From: Holothuria scabra
Taxonomy: Eukaryota; Echinodermata; Holothuroidea; Aspidochirotida; Holothuriidae
Direction of reading: 5' to 3'
DNA length: 64,000 bases
NCBI GenBank assembly: GCA_037179385.1
Contig: CM074188.1
Span: 16,695,318 to 16,759,317, forward strand
Each line of letters starts with the position of its first letter. Position 1 is the first letter of the stretch. The notes below the pieces were generated by a model. That model was not told the DNA's origin. It saw nothing but the letters and a program-made list of their open reading frames with translations, and made no database searches. Below are positions 10,836 to 23,769 of this stretch, piece after piece. Both the position numbers and the translations under genes were made by a program.

Positions 10836-12146
10836 TTAGCGAAGAAGTAAGCTCATGGTGAGATAACGCGGGGCTTAAAAAAGGCAATATACCTAACATG
10901 ATTCCAAAACACGAATTTTACTTTTAGTATAAAAGACCATCTCCTAACACCTTCTGAAAATACCATCTACGAAGGATTTCCAGTCTAGACTCATATCGGC
11001 TCATAAGATACAACCTTTGGTATCAAGGTGACCACGGCGACTTCTCTGAAAGAGTATTTCAGAACGACTGTGCAATTTAAGCAACAACTCTTCACATTCA
11101 TCATGACTGCATATTGTTAAGAACGTACTACACTCTTAAAATGGTACTCAAGAATAAAAACGTTTTTTTCTATACACTTCCTCAGCATTCCGCTTTCAAA
11201 CTTTTAGTGTTCAAGTGATAAACATGTTTATAATTTTAACATGTTCACGAAGCGGGAGTCAAAGATGTGTTAAAAAAAGATTTAGGTTAACGTAATTTTA
11301 TTGGAAAGCTTATCTATTCACCGAGAAGCAAAATCTGGAGCAATACCTGGATCTGTTGTTCAACTAGATACCTTAAAATTCACGCTTCTTTCCTTCTTGT
11401 CTTCATTTACTAACAGAAAAATAACTGACAAACCCATAGGTGGTCCACACCCATACCAATAGTCTCTACGCCTACCAAACCTGGTGCCTCAGCAACTTTT
11501 CAAACTTTATCTTCTGCAACTATCAGAATAGCAGGGGTGTTTTGTTAAATTGTCCATGAAGTTCCCCTCCACATTAATCTGTAAAATTTAGAACTGCTCC
11601 AACATTACGTATTTTGGAGAAGTGCACGTATCTATGATTATTAATGCAATGAAGTAGGTGTACAAACTTCATTTCTGGTGATCAAGACACTTATTGAGAA
11701 AAGTGTGAAACCAATCAGTTAAAAAGACTTTCTATCCATTTTTCCTTGCTAAACTGAAACAGATTATTTTCAAAGAGTTCAAAAACGACGTGTATTAAAT
11801 TGTTATATTTCTTTCACAAGTTGCTTCACTTGGCTTTCGTTTACGGATAGTGAAGATTGATATATATGACAGTACTCTCAAATAAATTTCTGGAAATTCC
11901 GGCAGTACTCTTAAATGAATCTCTGGCAGTTCTGAATATCTTTTTAAGTAACTACATGCAAAACTAAACTGAAATCGTAACCTTTCTGGCTCTTTAAGAT
12001 TGACTGAAAGACGGGTTGGGGACTTGAAAGACATCAATCAGAGCTGAGCTGTCTGAACTGTTTGGATACTTAGCCAACTGACGCGAAGTTGTTATTCATA
12101 AGCCATTTTGAATTCTTGTATAGTAGCCTATTTGTCACTTATCTCC
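10836..12146. other. Unassigned AT-rich DNA
   Basis: No gene, RNA or transposon termini recognised. 11,872-11,940 contains a short tandem doublet (CAGTACTCTCAAATAAATTTCTGG / CAGTACTCTTAAATGAATCTCTGG). Confidence 0.35.
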
Positions 12147-14173
12147 TAGAGACAATTGTTACAACCGATAATGTAAAAAAAGATACCGATAATGTAAAAC
12201 CAAACGATAATGTAAAAGAAATTACCGATAATGTAAAAAATTTTTGAACCGATAATGTAAAATAAAAACAACGATAATGTAAAAAAAATCTTTGAACCGA
12301 TAATGTAAAAATTGTTTACCGATAATATAAAAACTGTACAAACGAGAGTTTCTTACGGTCTTACCTAAAGGTGTGTATATTTTAGAGAGTTTATGTAGGT
12401 GGACAGGTAGGCTGAGAGGCGTCAGGAGGGCAAGACGGGGAAGCAAATAGGCTGGTGGGTGGGTGTGTGTGTACATGCGCATGTGGGCATGTACCCCGTG
12501 TGAACGTATTGGTGTTTATTGACTATGTTGTGTCTGAGTTAAGCCTTCATCACGGGAGTAGCCACGACATTTTATTGAGGTGGGTAGCCAACTACAGGGC
12601 CTGATCGTCGTCCGTGGGATTTTTTTGAATGATTAAGTACCTAAGATGTAGGCTGATCTGGCGATAATAGCATTTGCGTTATTAGCATCATTTAATGTCA
12701 TTCTTTCTGAACCATAACAATATTTTTTAATTCGATTGGGGGGCATGGCCTGGAATCCCTGTAGCTCCGCCAATATCCTTTACGTGGTTTATGACTGAGT
12801 TTATGAATTTCTCTTGTCGCTCGAGAAAATGCATTCCCGAAGAAACGTCAAGGAATCAATGTCTAATCAGGAAGCAGCTTACTGGTCTAGTCGGACAGAT
12901 TTTCAGCATATAAATGACCAGGAAATACTCTGTTATGTATCATACTCACATCGCCTGCTCGATTCAAACAAAAAGTCACCAAAGTCACCTATCACACCCC
13001 TTGCTTTGCCCCAATTGTCATTAGCACAATGCCGATTATGAAAAGAATAATATTGTGACAAAAATTTACAGGCGAACGCGAAGCTGATCCCAAACCACCT
13101 AACGGGGAAGTCCAGAGTACAAAGCTCCCGGAAGCTGTGAGGTTTCAGAGTAGCCTATCTCTGGATGAAAAATTAAGTCTCATGAGATATATTTTGTTTA
13201 TTTATTTGGTTACCCCAACTCCCAACTGACCGTATTGGTTGGGCGGGCAAGTGAGCGGGCAAGGAGAAACTCTGGTGGGGAAATGCGACACTGATAAAGC
13301 GACAAGTGATTTCTCATTAACCCAGTCATATACCAGGTATAAGCCATTGGCGAAGGGAGAGGGAGGCCAGGAGCCCATGCCCACAATCGAATTCTAAAAG
13401 ATATTTTGAAATGTTACAGAAGGAATGACATCAAATGATGCATATGAAGCAAATGATATTAGCACCAGATTAGCCTATATAGTAGGGATTTTATTATTCA
13501 AAAAATCCCTCGGACGGCGATCAGACCATGTCGTTGGCCACTTCTCCCCCATAAAAGTCCTGGCTACTCCCGTATCGAACGCTACACTCAGACAAAATAT
13601 AGTCAATTAAAAACTCTAAGAACAGATTGGCAAAAAGTACCTAATGTTGGGGAAAATACCGTAGCTCAAGAAACATTTTAAGCAAACTTTCTTAAATTTA
13701 TTGGACAAAATTTTAGTAACAAAAAAGCAAAATAGTGATGTTTCGTCCAACCCTAAGCAATTTCTTCCCCAACAATGTAGCATGTGCTTTGTTTGCCTTA
13801 CTGTGTTTAGACTGTGAAGGCAAAACATTCAAACAGGGTACATGCGCACGTACGCATGTACATACGCACCCACCCACGAACCCATTTGCTTCCCCGCCCT
13901 GCCCGCCTGCCTACCTACATAAAATCTCCCAAACATACAAAAATATAGGTAGGACCGTAACAACAACAAGTTTGAACAGTTTTTACGTTATCGGGTTTTT
14001 TGTTTTGTTTTTTTACCTTATCGGTTCAAAGATTTTTTTTTTACTTAATTGGTAAATTTCGTTACATTACCGGTTGCTTTTACATTATCGGTATTTTTTT
14101 TTATTACGTTATCGGTTGCTTTTACATTATCGGTTGAATTTTATATTATCGTTTGCAACAATAATTGTCCCTA
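12147..14173. mobile_element. ~2-kb fold-back DNA transposon with 0.57-0.76-kb inverted arms
   Basis: The left arm (12,147-12,712) and right arm (13,412-14,173) are inverted copies. The outer ends are TAGAGACAATTG and the complement TAGGGACAATTA. Subterminal tandem words CCGATAATGTAAAA occur about eight times on the left and as TTTTACATTATCGG on the right. Both arms then share a blocky middle (GGTGGGTAGGCAG-like, GGGAAGCAAATGG), GGGAGTAGCCA, GTCCGAGGGATTTTTT and an inner end ATCATTTGATGTCATTC. The right arm carries about 215 extra bases at 13,612-13,828. The ~700-bp centre shows no transposase, so it is non-autonomous. Superfamily unknown. Confidence 0.8.
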
Positions 14174-15879
14174 AAGACCTGTATTGGTATTCATTTATAA
14201 AATTTGCCATTATCCACTGCCATTTGCAGGGGACATTACCAAAAAAAAAATATCTTTAGACTGTTGACTCCACATTTTGATAAAACAACGATTGCAATTC
14301 ACATAGTTTGACTACAAACTGACTTGTTTTACGGAGAGATGTCAGTCTGACTTTGAAGTATTTTGAATCTGATAAGGTTGGTTACCAACATAGTACCTCA
14401 CTATGCTTACCAGGAAACTTCTTATTTAAGGAAACTGTAGGAGGAACTTCCTCAGTGATCTATACTAAATCATATTACCATTAGTTTCCAATTGAAAGAA
14501 TGAATGAAACGTTTTGTCGGGTGGAATCTTGTTCGAAAACCAATGGACGTAAAACAAATCCAGTTGAAACAGCTAGTAAATAAGTTCTAGATTTGAAGCT
14601 GGGAATTGCCTACAGTAGACAAGGTAACCGGTAATTTGTTTTATGAATTCGGAAACAGCTCCTTCGTAATCGTTGCCTTTAAAGACAAAGGAAGTGGATG
14701 GTTCTTCGTTTTAACACTAATCGCAGGACTGGTCTCCTGAATATGGTTAAAGAAAATTAATTATAGATTTTGGTCTGCCTTTCTGTTGTTATCAAATATT
14801 TTAGAGATCTTCTTCGACCAATTCTTCCCCCCATGTGTGGATAGTCGGAACTGCACTAAGAATTTATCTAACAAAATTCTTATGCGCTATTTGAAGCTTT
14901 CTGTAAATGTCGGAGATAGATAGAGGAGTGCCCAGACGATAAAAAATAACCAAACTATCGATAGACTGTACAGAAAATGTTAAACAAACATGTGATTGCC
15001 AAGAGAAATCATGTTCGACATATCTTTTTTATCGTGCATCTAAAATCCAAACCTAGTACCTGTGTGGACCTTGGACCGCCCCTTGTATTATTATAAGATT
15101 AAATGGCTTTAGTATTTTGCAAAAATGGAAGCTGATACAGAAGTGGAAGAGAAATTCTTATGGAGGTGAGGGACTGTTCTGCAATATTTAATATTTTTAT
15201 TTAAAAAATGCAATCATTTATTGATTTTGTTATTGAATTTAATGTTGTTTCACATCTTTGCACGTTAATTGTTGTTTTCAACGGACAAAAGGTTCCTGTA
15301 ACGTTTCATAGAAAAGCAAAAGCGAAGACGGTACACTAGAGTACTACCCAAAAAAGCAAGGCAAGACAGTAGGGTTCGTAGGTTTACTAAAAGTGAATAA
15401 TGTCCTTCATTGAGTAGTAAAGAATTAAAGTGGCAACCAGAATTTGTTTTACAAGTAATTTTTCACAACTTTAATTCTGAGCCATATTTGTGCATTAGCT
15501 TAGATATACTTATCACAAATGATCCCTTATCACGGTTGTGATGGTTACAGTGTACTAAAGGCTGTCTAGTCTTGCATCTGTGTGAAATTTTATTCACCCA
15601 ACAAATATTCAGAAATTTTCATTCAACGGAAATTAAAACAAAATTAAAGTTTCTTTAGCCTAAAAGACCTCTTAAACGTTTCTGTATTCTTGTAAACAAT
15701 CAGCTTAGTAGGAGTAACTGGAATTAAAGCGTAGTAATTGTTCCATCAAACTCTGATTGTCCCTTTAACGACGGGACTGAATATGTAGCCTCCCATTTTA
15801 AATGGAAATTAACATCTCCGAAAATTTTAGGACCAAAGGAGACCTTAATGGAATAGAAATAAAATGGTATCCAACTCAC
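14174..15879. other. Unassigned DNA
   Basis: No confident gene. A short frame ATGGAAGCTGATACAGAAG.. at 15,125-15,164 ends at a good donor (GGAG|GTGAGG) and could be a first coding exon on plus, but at 14 codons it is not callable. Confidence 0.35.
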
Positions 15880-15961
15880 CCTGCCGTCTCGGTGACAACA
15901 TGCTTTCCGAACATGAAATAAATGCTATAATGATGAGCCCAAATTGCCAAAGTATGGCCAT
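15880..15961 (-). CDS. First coding exon with signal peptide (secreted or membrane protein, unknown)
   Basis: On the minus strand ATG at 15,961-15,959 sits in a strong context (AAAATGG) and opens a 27-codon exon ending with a consensus donor (CAGG|GTGAGT, GT at 15,879-15,878) in phase 1. It encodes MAILWQFGLIIIAFISCSES followed by MLSPRRQ: a short N-terminus, a hydrophobic core (LIIIAFISC) and small residues near a plausible cleavage site. An upstream in-frame ATG at 16,072 would give a long leader without hydrophobic character, so I prefer the inner start. The mature protein must be encoded further along minus (lower coordinates). I could not follow it, except for the weak Cys-rich candidate at 3264-3386. 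The signal peptide plus donor combination is suggestive but short. Confidence 0.4.
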
Positions 15962-16244
15962 TTTGCCCTTGAGTGTCTCTAACAAGATGAAAAAGTTAAA
16001 GATATTTTCTGCAAATCTCTGCAAATTCGTCCTGCAAAATACAAGCGTACCCGGTGAAACCAAGGTTCGCAATGGTGTAAGACTTCATATCGGACCTACA
16101 TATCGGGTTTATAACGAGCTCTCTATTAAGCAATTAATAATTGCTGATCATATTTCGTCATATAAAAGTTATTTATAGAAGTGAAATACCGTATTCAAGG
16201 CTACATATAGTATTGTATGTAATGAGCGCCAAAGGTGACTCGTA

Positions 16245-16280
16245 GGTTAGATGGAGTTTAACGGCCGAGTTTTTAACTTT
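16245..16280 (-). mobile_element. SINE 3'-end fragment
   Basis: GTTAGATGGAGTTTAACGGCCGAG matches the 3' terminus of the SINE family at 10,594 and 60,484, read in the same orientation. The head is absent. Confidence 0.65.
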
Positions 16281-17164
16281 TACTTTAAACTTAACATTTC
16301 ATTGTAAAGTGGCAACAAAAATATGAGTTTGGTAAGATGATACTGGTACCCTCTGAAATTTATATACACTTTACAATGGTAGTTGAGCTGATTGGCAAAG
16401 GGTGGCGCCAGGATTTTTGTTCCAGAGGGACCACATTCCCCGACAGGGGCACAGCATCCCCGACAAAGGACATGGGTAAGTCCATGTGGGACGTGACTTG
16501 GCAGAATTTGAAGCGCGCGTACGGTAGCGCTGCGCTGCGAAGTATGTGGCTTTATGTTTTAAAGGATTATAAAAATCCGGCGAGCTTGTTTTAAAGAAAG
16601 ATTGGGAAAGAAATTTGACTTTTTGTAAGAACCACTTAAAATTGGGGTGTGGAGAACGTGCCAGCCATATGAGCAAATTCAAAACATATATGCGACAGCT
16701 GAAATTATTTGAGGGTTATGCATTTTATTGTAAGCCTACATATTAAGGCTCTCAGACGAAACTGGCATTTTTCCTGAAACATTTTACCTTTGACTAAACA
16801 CTACGTGAAAAGCAATTAAAGTATGCTTCACTTAAGAAACTTGCTACTGTCAATCATTAATGAGATTTGAAACGTTCTGGCAATATCGAGTGTGCATGTA
16901 CTTCGCTTCATTCCCTCCCTGAAGCTATAAGAGATAATCACGTGGCAGAGAAGGAAGATGGTACAAAAAAGGGAGAAACAACGATACTTTCATCATTATC
17001 TCATTATCATCATTAATATTTGGGCCCGTTATGAATATTGGAAAAATTTCCCGACAAAGTTTGGGTTCCTCTGAATATATACATGAAGTTTTAAAGTTTA
17101 AAGTTAACAATATATGTACTAGACCGTTTCAATTTATGTTTTAAGGGGGATTTTTAGCTAGAAA
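16281..17164. other. Unassigned DNA
   Basis: Two overlapping frames on opposite strands at 16,337-16,682 have no recognisable domain. 16,400-16,480 contains repeated CCCCGACA(A/G)GG words, perhaps part of an old repeat. Confidence 0.35.
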
Positions 17165-17580
17165 AGTGTTAGCCTGTCCGAACGACTATTTGAGCGGGGA
17201 CCGAACGTACAGAAACAAAAAATTAAAAAATGTACAACCTCCAATAAGCCGGAGATGCCATATTCCAGGCTTGTAACTAGAAAGACAGCAGTTGCTATTT
17301 TTAACTTTTGTTTGCAATAACATTTTCACTTCATAATAGTGCCCCCAACTAAGAAAGTGATGTTAACATGTATTGTTCTGTTAAGTTATATGTTCTACCA
17401 AAAGGAGATCCCCGCTATCAGTCGGGACGGTACGTATAGGAATGTTTCAAAAAAAAAAATAGAAACCCTCAAACACCCGGAAATGACATTTTCCAAACTT
17501 GTACCTAGAAGTTAACCATTGTTATTTTCAGTTTTCCTTTGCCAGAAGAGTTTCACTTCAATAGAAGAAGCCTAGAAGAA
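17165..17580. repeat. Two diverged direct repeats of ~180 bp
   Basis: 17,200-17,345 and 17,440-17,575 share, in order, ACAACCTCCAATAAGCCGGA / AAACCCTCAAACACCCGGA, CCA..CTTGTA(A/C)CTAGAA, TTGTTATTTT(C/A) and TTTCACTTCA. It is non-coding. Confidence 0.65.
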
Positions 17581-19903
17581 AATAAAAAGGTAGATAAGTT
17601 TAATTATTAATGATTTTATTCTGACGTCTTTAAAAGCATGTCACGTTACAAAGTGGGCTCAAATTAATTTCAGTCAGACTTATGAGTATTCATTCTCATA
17701 ATACTCTTTATGTGCAACTGAAAACGGCCTGGCCGATTTCCATTGCCCGATCTGTTTGAAGCAGCATCATGACAGATGGGGATCCATTAGGTAGTGCATG
17801 TAACTGAACATCCTTTCGTCCCATTTTATAAGGAAAATTTGAAATTCTGAGAAAAGAATATGGTCTTTTAGATGAAAGTCTCGCGACGGAATGAGATATT
17901 CTCCTCAATTGGAATGCTGGCCCCACCACCCTTCTGCGACTGGCATATATTGAAAAGACAAATTTTCAAGGGACGGGAGGTACAGGATTGGATGAGTTAT
18001 TGTCACTTTGTCTTTTTTGTGGGTGGAGGTATAAACTATTTGCACACCGCTTCTGTTAGTCGGGGACATTGTAATAAAACATGACTCTTCGGGTCTCGGA
18101 TCGTTTTACCATTTCTAGGCATCAGGGGCGCCTTTCCCTTGACTCCTGAGTGGGTCAACATGTATTGCGAAATAATCGGGAATCCTTCGGCAGCAATTGA
18201 CTCATTACAAAATAATCCCGAAAGCTATCTCTGTGAGGAAAATGATTATTACCGTATTTGTTTTCATGACTCCATATAATTCAAACTGTCAAACGTTCAA
18301 AGTGTCCATTTTACACAATTTAATGGGATCATTGTCAACTAAGGGTTTTTAATGGAGATTATAATCTGAGATTTACTACTGACGCAAAAGCGATGAGATA
18401 AATAAATGTTTTTATGAAACAATATTCGGCGTTTTACTACCCCTTCTACATATTAGCTGCATTTTATCAATTTTACTTTGCAACATATTTCTTTTATTTT
18501 TGTAGCCTTTGGGAACCGACGTGATATTGTTGGAAGCCATTTTCTCATTCTGACGCAGGAGCAGAAGTGTTCATTCCTTCCTTAAGTTCTTAGTGTGTAA
18601 TTTGCAACTAGCTTTGATGTGTCTTCATTGAAAATAATCTCATAAAAAGAGACCGGTTTTAACTCCGCGAAGTCGTAGGGATTGTGGAATGTCGTGTTCA
18701 TCATTGCATGCCTGTTTGCATGACGTATTTTGCTGTGATGGTATTCTCTGTACAAGTTGTTAGTGGCGTCAGAACGGGGCTCGTTTTAAGAATGAATATT
18801 CCAGTCCACATAGTGAGTCAAAGGGTTAGAAATATCCAATAAAAAGCCATTGCATAATTTCATCATCAGAACTGAAGTGACATGTCAACTGAAAATCCAA
18901 CAAACTTTTTACAGCGTATTTAATACGTATAGGAAATGACAAGCAGTCATAATAACTCTTCCAAGTCACAAAACGCACCTAGAGTGTCTATAAAAGAACG
19001 AAATAATGTGAAGCGTACTACCTTAGAAAAATCTAATTTTCTGTATTGGACAAGAATGTAAAATTTGAAATTTTTTAGAGACGTGACCTTATATGTTTGA
19101 TCTTGTTAACCAATAAGTAAAGAAAAGTAGGACTTTCAAAAGACGTAAATAATCAGGGCAACCTCGTGTGATGATATGAATGGCTTACGCTGAACAAGCG
19201 CAGGGTGACTGCAATACATTTTGTAGTAAATAAAGGTAAATGCGGTTCACTATCTAATCCTACGGTTTTGTTGTTGAACCTTGCTTATTTTTAGGAAAGT
19301 TCCAAAATTATCATGCGTGATTTCATGGGAAAGATTTTTATGCATTTATAATAATATAATATCTATCATGTTTGTAAGACGGTTCTTTTGATCAAGTTAG
19401 ACCGGTATCTGCTGTCTTACGCATTCACTATGAATGGCGCAGCTTCATCAGTGGAGGCTCGTCGTGCGCGATCTGAGTTTATTCTTGCATCTAAAAGAGC
19501 TATAAGAAATTTAATATTTTATGTATAACTCTCAAAGCTTGCAACTACAAGGCAACACCTTTTTTCTTTCCTTAAGGGCGGATGAGATTGTCTGAAAAAG
19601 AGTGTAGTCAGGAGCAGCTCAGCGTTATTAACTAAACGCTCTGGGTAACTTGGGTGAGCGAACTATTTTACGGATTGGTGTTACTCATGTTTTCACCACT
19701 TTTGTGGAAGTGAGGTTGGATGCGTTTAGTTTTGCAGTAAGTAGTGATTTTTTATTCCTTTGTTTCCCTGTGAGGGATAAAAGGATTTAGGTACGGATTC
19801 ATGTACGGAGAGGGTTTGTGAGTCCGTTTACCCGTAGCTCTCAAATTTTGAAAATACAAGGCAATTTATAAAGTTGAAACCTTTTTACAGGCCTTGAATA
19901 ACT
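17581..19903. other. Unassigned AT-rich DNA
   Basis: No gene or repeat family recognised beyond short similarities. Frames here are under 75 codons without splice support. Confidence 0.35.
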
Positions 19904-19955
19904 TACCTAGATGAAGTTTTACAGCTCAGTTTCTAACCACTGGGTATAAGTATTA
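19904..19955 (-). mobile_element. SINE 3'-end fragment, diverged
   Basis: TACCTAGATGAAGTTTTACAG then CTCAGTTTCTAACCACTGGG follows the same order as the SINE end at 60,484 (ATGGAGTTTAAGGCCGAGG, TTTTAACCAATTGG). About 75 percent similar by eye. Confidence 0.5.
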
Positions 19956-20721
19956 TAATCATACAATTTCTTCATTCGTTAGCTGTGAATCATAGAGATT
20001 TTTGGTGTGCTTTCGACATCCTCCGCAGGTGAGGTTACAGTAAAAAAGACTACGTTTAGCCTACTCTTCCATTGAAAGCAAATTTTTGCATGTCCTTAAA
20101 ATGACTTGTTATAAGTAGGGTAAAAAAGCGTCTTTAGACTGGTCTGTAGGTTTTTCCTACGGACACTTGCTGTACCGGTTAAGCAGTTGCCTGTATTCGG
20201 CGAGATTTGCTGTTGTTGCATGTGGACTTTAACGTATGGGTTAAGCAATTGCTTTTCGGATGAATAGCAAACTGAATGAGCGTGTCTACAGCATAACTGT
20301 TTGTTGGTAAATACCGAAACGTTGAAATTAGAAACGTCAGTTTACGTGAGTGAAAACCGCAAACTAACAGAGAAAGAAGAAGAAAAGTCTGGGAGTAAGC
20401 TGTTTCAGAATAATTTTGGCCATCGACGATCACGTTAGAAGTTCAAGAAAGAAAACAAAAATTCTCAGAAGTGGTTGTGTGGTCACTTGGGCCTACAAAG
20501 TACGCAGCTAGTTGGCTAACGTGAGAAATGTTAGCCCAACTCCAGACTGTGGAATAATATTTAATGTGGTGGAAAGTCAAATTCTTGTTTGTTCTTGAAT
20601 TTATATCTTTAAGTTTAATTTGGATCATATGCCTAAATTCCTTGTTATCGTCTTGTGAATATTAAAGACAGGCTACCGATGAATGTGCCTCGCGAAATGT
20701 TCACAAGCCTTTTTTTTTAAG
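19956..20721. other. Unassigned DNA before the satellite
   Basis: No gene recognised. The base composition shifts abruptly at about 20,722 to the GT-rich satellite. Confidence 0.35.
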
Positions 20722-21824
20722 TGGGTTGGGTATTGTTGGCTGGATATTGTTGAATTTTGTTAGTTTTCCTGTGTGAGTTTACTTGGGTTTCATTGAGTGG
20801 GTTCGGTTGGGGTTTTCCGAGTTTTGTTGGGTGCATGACTTTGGTTGGGTTTTGTTGTGTAGTTGAAGTTTTGTTGGGTAGGTTTGCTTGGTTTGGGGGT
20901 TTTGTTGGGTTGATTTGGTTGCATGTGATTAGACGGGATTGGTGGGTTTTGTTGGGTATTGTTGAGTTTTGGCGGGTGGGTGTGGTTGGGTTAGTTGGAT
21001 GAGTGCCGTTGGGATTTATTGCGTGGGTTTGAATGAGTTTCGTCAGGTTTTGTGAAGTGGGTATGGCTATTTTTGTTGGCTTTTCATGGTATGGTTTTGT
21101 TGGGTTTTATTGCGTTGTTTTTTCTTTGGTTTTGTTCTGTTAATTTGGTTGGGTTGGGTTTTGTTGGGTGATTTTGGTGGGGTTTTGTTGGGTTTTGTCA
21201 AGTGGCTTTTGTTGTGTTTTCTTGGGCGGGTTTCACTTGGTTTTGTTAGGAGAGTAAGGTTGGGTTTGTTAAGTTTTGTTGGTTGAGTTTAGTTTTGTTT
21301 GGCGTGTTTCTAGTGGGTTTGGGGGGTTTTGGGTGTTTTGTTTTGGTTTTTAGTGGGTCTGGTAGGGTTTTATTGGGTTTTGCTGGGTGTTTTGTTTGCG
21401 TTTTGTTGTTTTGGTACCGTTGGGCATTCGTAGGTGTGTTTGGTTGGATTGGGACTTGTTGGATGTGTTTGGTTTATTTTTGCTTTTTTAGGTCAGTTTA
21501 AAAGTGTTTTGTTGGATTTTGTGGGGTGGACTTGGTTGAGTTTTGCTGGGTATTGTTGGTTGGTTTGGTTGGGTTTTGTTGTGTAGATGCGGTTGGTTTT
21601 TGTTGAGTTTTGTCGGGTGGGTGTTGTTTCAGTTTTAATGGGTCTTTTGGGGTTTTGTTTAGTGTTCTTGGTTGGGTTTTGTTGGTAGTTTTGGTAGGCT
21701 TTGCTGATTTTGTTGGGCGGGGTTTGGTTGTGTTTTGTTGGGTCGGTGTTGTTGGACTTTGTTTTGTTTTGTGGGTTCGATGCGATTTTGTTTGGTAGAT
21801 TTGGTTGGTTTTGTTGAGTTTTGT

Positions 21825-22860
21825 TGGGCGCTTTTGACTGGGTTCTCTTTGGGTCAGTTTTGGTATACTTTGCTGGATTGGTTTTTATTGGGTTTTGATG
21901 GGTTTTGTTGAGTGGCTTCGATTGGGTTTGTAGGGTTTTGTTGGTTAGGATGGGTTGGGTTTTGTTGCGTTCGTTTCGGTTGGTCTGGGTTTTTTTTTTT
22001 GAGTATTGGTTGAAGGGTTTGGTTGAGGTTCGTTGGTTTTTGTTCGGTAGGTTTGGTTGAATTTTGTGAAATTGTATTGGGTAGGTTCGGTAATGTCTTT
22101 AAGAGGTGTTGTTGGGTATTGTTGGGTAGGCTTCGTTGGGGTTTGCTGTATGGGTTTAAATGGGTTGTGTGGGGCGGGGTTTGCTTAGACTTTGTTGGGT
22201 TTGGTTTGTTGGGATTGGTTCGATTTTGGTGGAAAGATGTGTTTGGTTTTTTGTTGAGTTTTGTTGGGTGGTTTGATTAGGTGTTGTTGGGTCATTTTGT
22301 TGGTAAGTCATTTTGGTTGGATTTTGTTAGTTTTGTTGAGCGTTTTTGACTGGGTTCTCTTGGGTCGGTTTTGTTAGGTTTTGCTGGATGGGGTTGATTG
22401 AGTTTTGATGGGTTTTATTGCGTGAGTGTGCTTGGGTTTTTATGGGGTTTGGGGGGTTTTGTTGGTTAGGATGGGTTGGGTTTTGTTGCGTTCTTTTGGT
22501 TTTTTTTTTTTTGGGGGGGGGGTCTTTTTGGTATTGGTAGGAGCGTTTGATTGAGTTTTGTTGGTTTTTGTTCGGTAGGTTTGGTTTCATTTTGTTGGAT
22601 TGTATTGGGTAAGTTCGGAAGTCTTTTTTTTGGGGGAGGGGTGGGTGTTGTTGGGAATTCTTCGCTGGGGTTTCTTGGGTTTGCTGTGTGGGTTTAAATG
22701 GGTTGTGTAGGGCGGGGTTGCTGGGTTTGGTTTGGTGGGTTTGGTTCAATTTTGTTGAGAAGATGTGGTTGGTTTTTGTTGAGTTTTGTTGTGTGGTTTG
22801 ATTAGGTGTTGCTGGGTTTTGCTGGGTCAGTTTGGTTGGATTTTGTTGGTTTTGTCGGGT
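21825..22860 (+). repeat. Higher-order duplication (~520 bp) within the satellite
   Basis: Private variants recur in order at a fixed offset of about 520 bp. TTTTTGACTGGGTTCTCTT is at 21,832 and 22,345, TTGGTTAGGATGGGTTGGG at 21,942 and 22,471, ATTGTATTGGGTA.GTTCGG at 22,072 and 22,600, and GGGTTTAAATGGGTTGTGT at 22,150 and 22,689. The decamers are therefore grouped into larger duplicated blocks. Confidence 0.8.
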
Positions 22861-23769
22861 GGGTTTCGTTGGGTTTTGATAGATTTTGTTTTGGGGATTA
22901 ATTGGTTTGTGTTGGGATTTGTTGGTTGGATTTTGTTCGTGACTTCGATTGGGTTTGGTTGCTTTATGTTTGGTGGGCTGGGTTAGGTTTGTTGGATTTT
23001 GTTGGTTGAGTTATGATCAGCTTTGTCGAAGATTTTTTTGGTTTTTGCTTAATCCAAACGGTCGGGGTTCGGTTTGGGAGGCTTGGCTGGATTTTGGTTG
23101 GTCGTGATGGATAGATTTTGTTGGGTTTTATGGGTTTGTTTCCATGTGTTTGGTTGGGGTTTGTTGGGTTTTGTTTGGAGGGGTTTGTTTTGGTTTTGAT
23201 CGTCAGATTTGGTGGGTATTTGTGGAGTTTTGGTAGGTGTGTTTTTGCTAAGTCGGTTTGGTATGGTTTCGTTGGGTTTTGTCGGGTGGGTTTGGTTTGA
23301 GTTGTGTTAAGTTTTGTTGGATTAGTTTCGTTGGGTTTTGTTAGGCTTCGTTGGGTTGGATTAGGTGGGTTCTGTTGGGATAAAATGGGTGCTTTTCTTT
23401 GTATCTTGTTAGGTGGGTTTGGTTTGGCTTTGTTGGTTTTTGAAGAGAACTTTATGTGGTTTTGTTTTGTGGGATTGAATGAAGTTTGTTTGGTGGAATA
23501 GGTTTGGTTTTATTGCTGGGTTTAAATGGGTTTTGTTGCGTTTCGCCAGGCAGGCTAGTCTGGTTTTTGTTGGGGTTTATTCAGGGGTTGGGTTGGGTTT
23601 TAGCGGGCTTTGGGTTTTGTTGAGTTTTATTGGCTGGGTTTTGCTGAATTTTGTTTTGTGGGTTTGGCTTGGTCGCTTCATTTTTTTTTTTTTCATTTTT
23701 TTTCTTTTTTTGTTGAGTGGGTGTGGTTCGCTTTTACTGAGTGGGTCAAGTTGGTGTTTGTTCAGTTTT

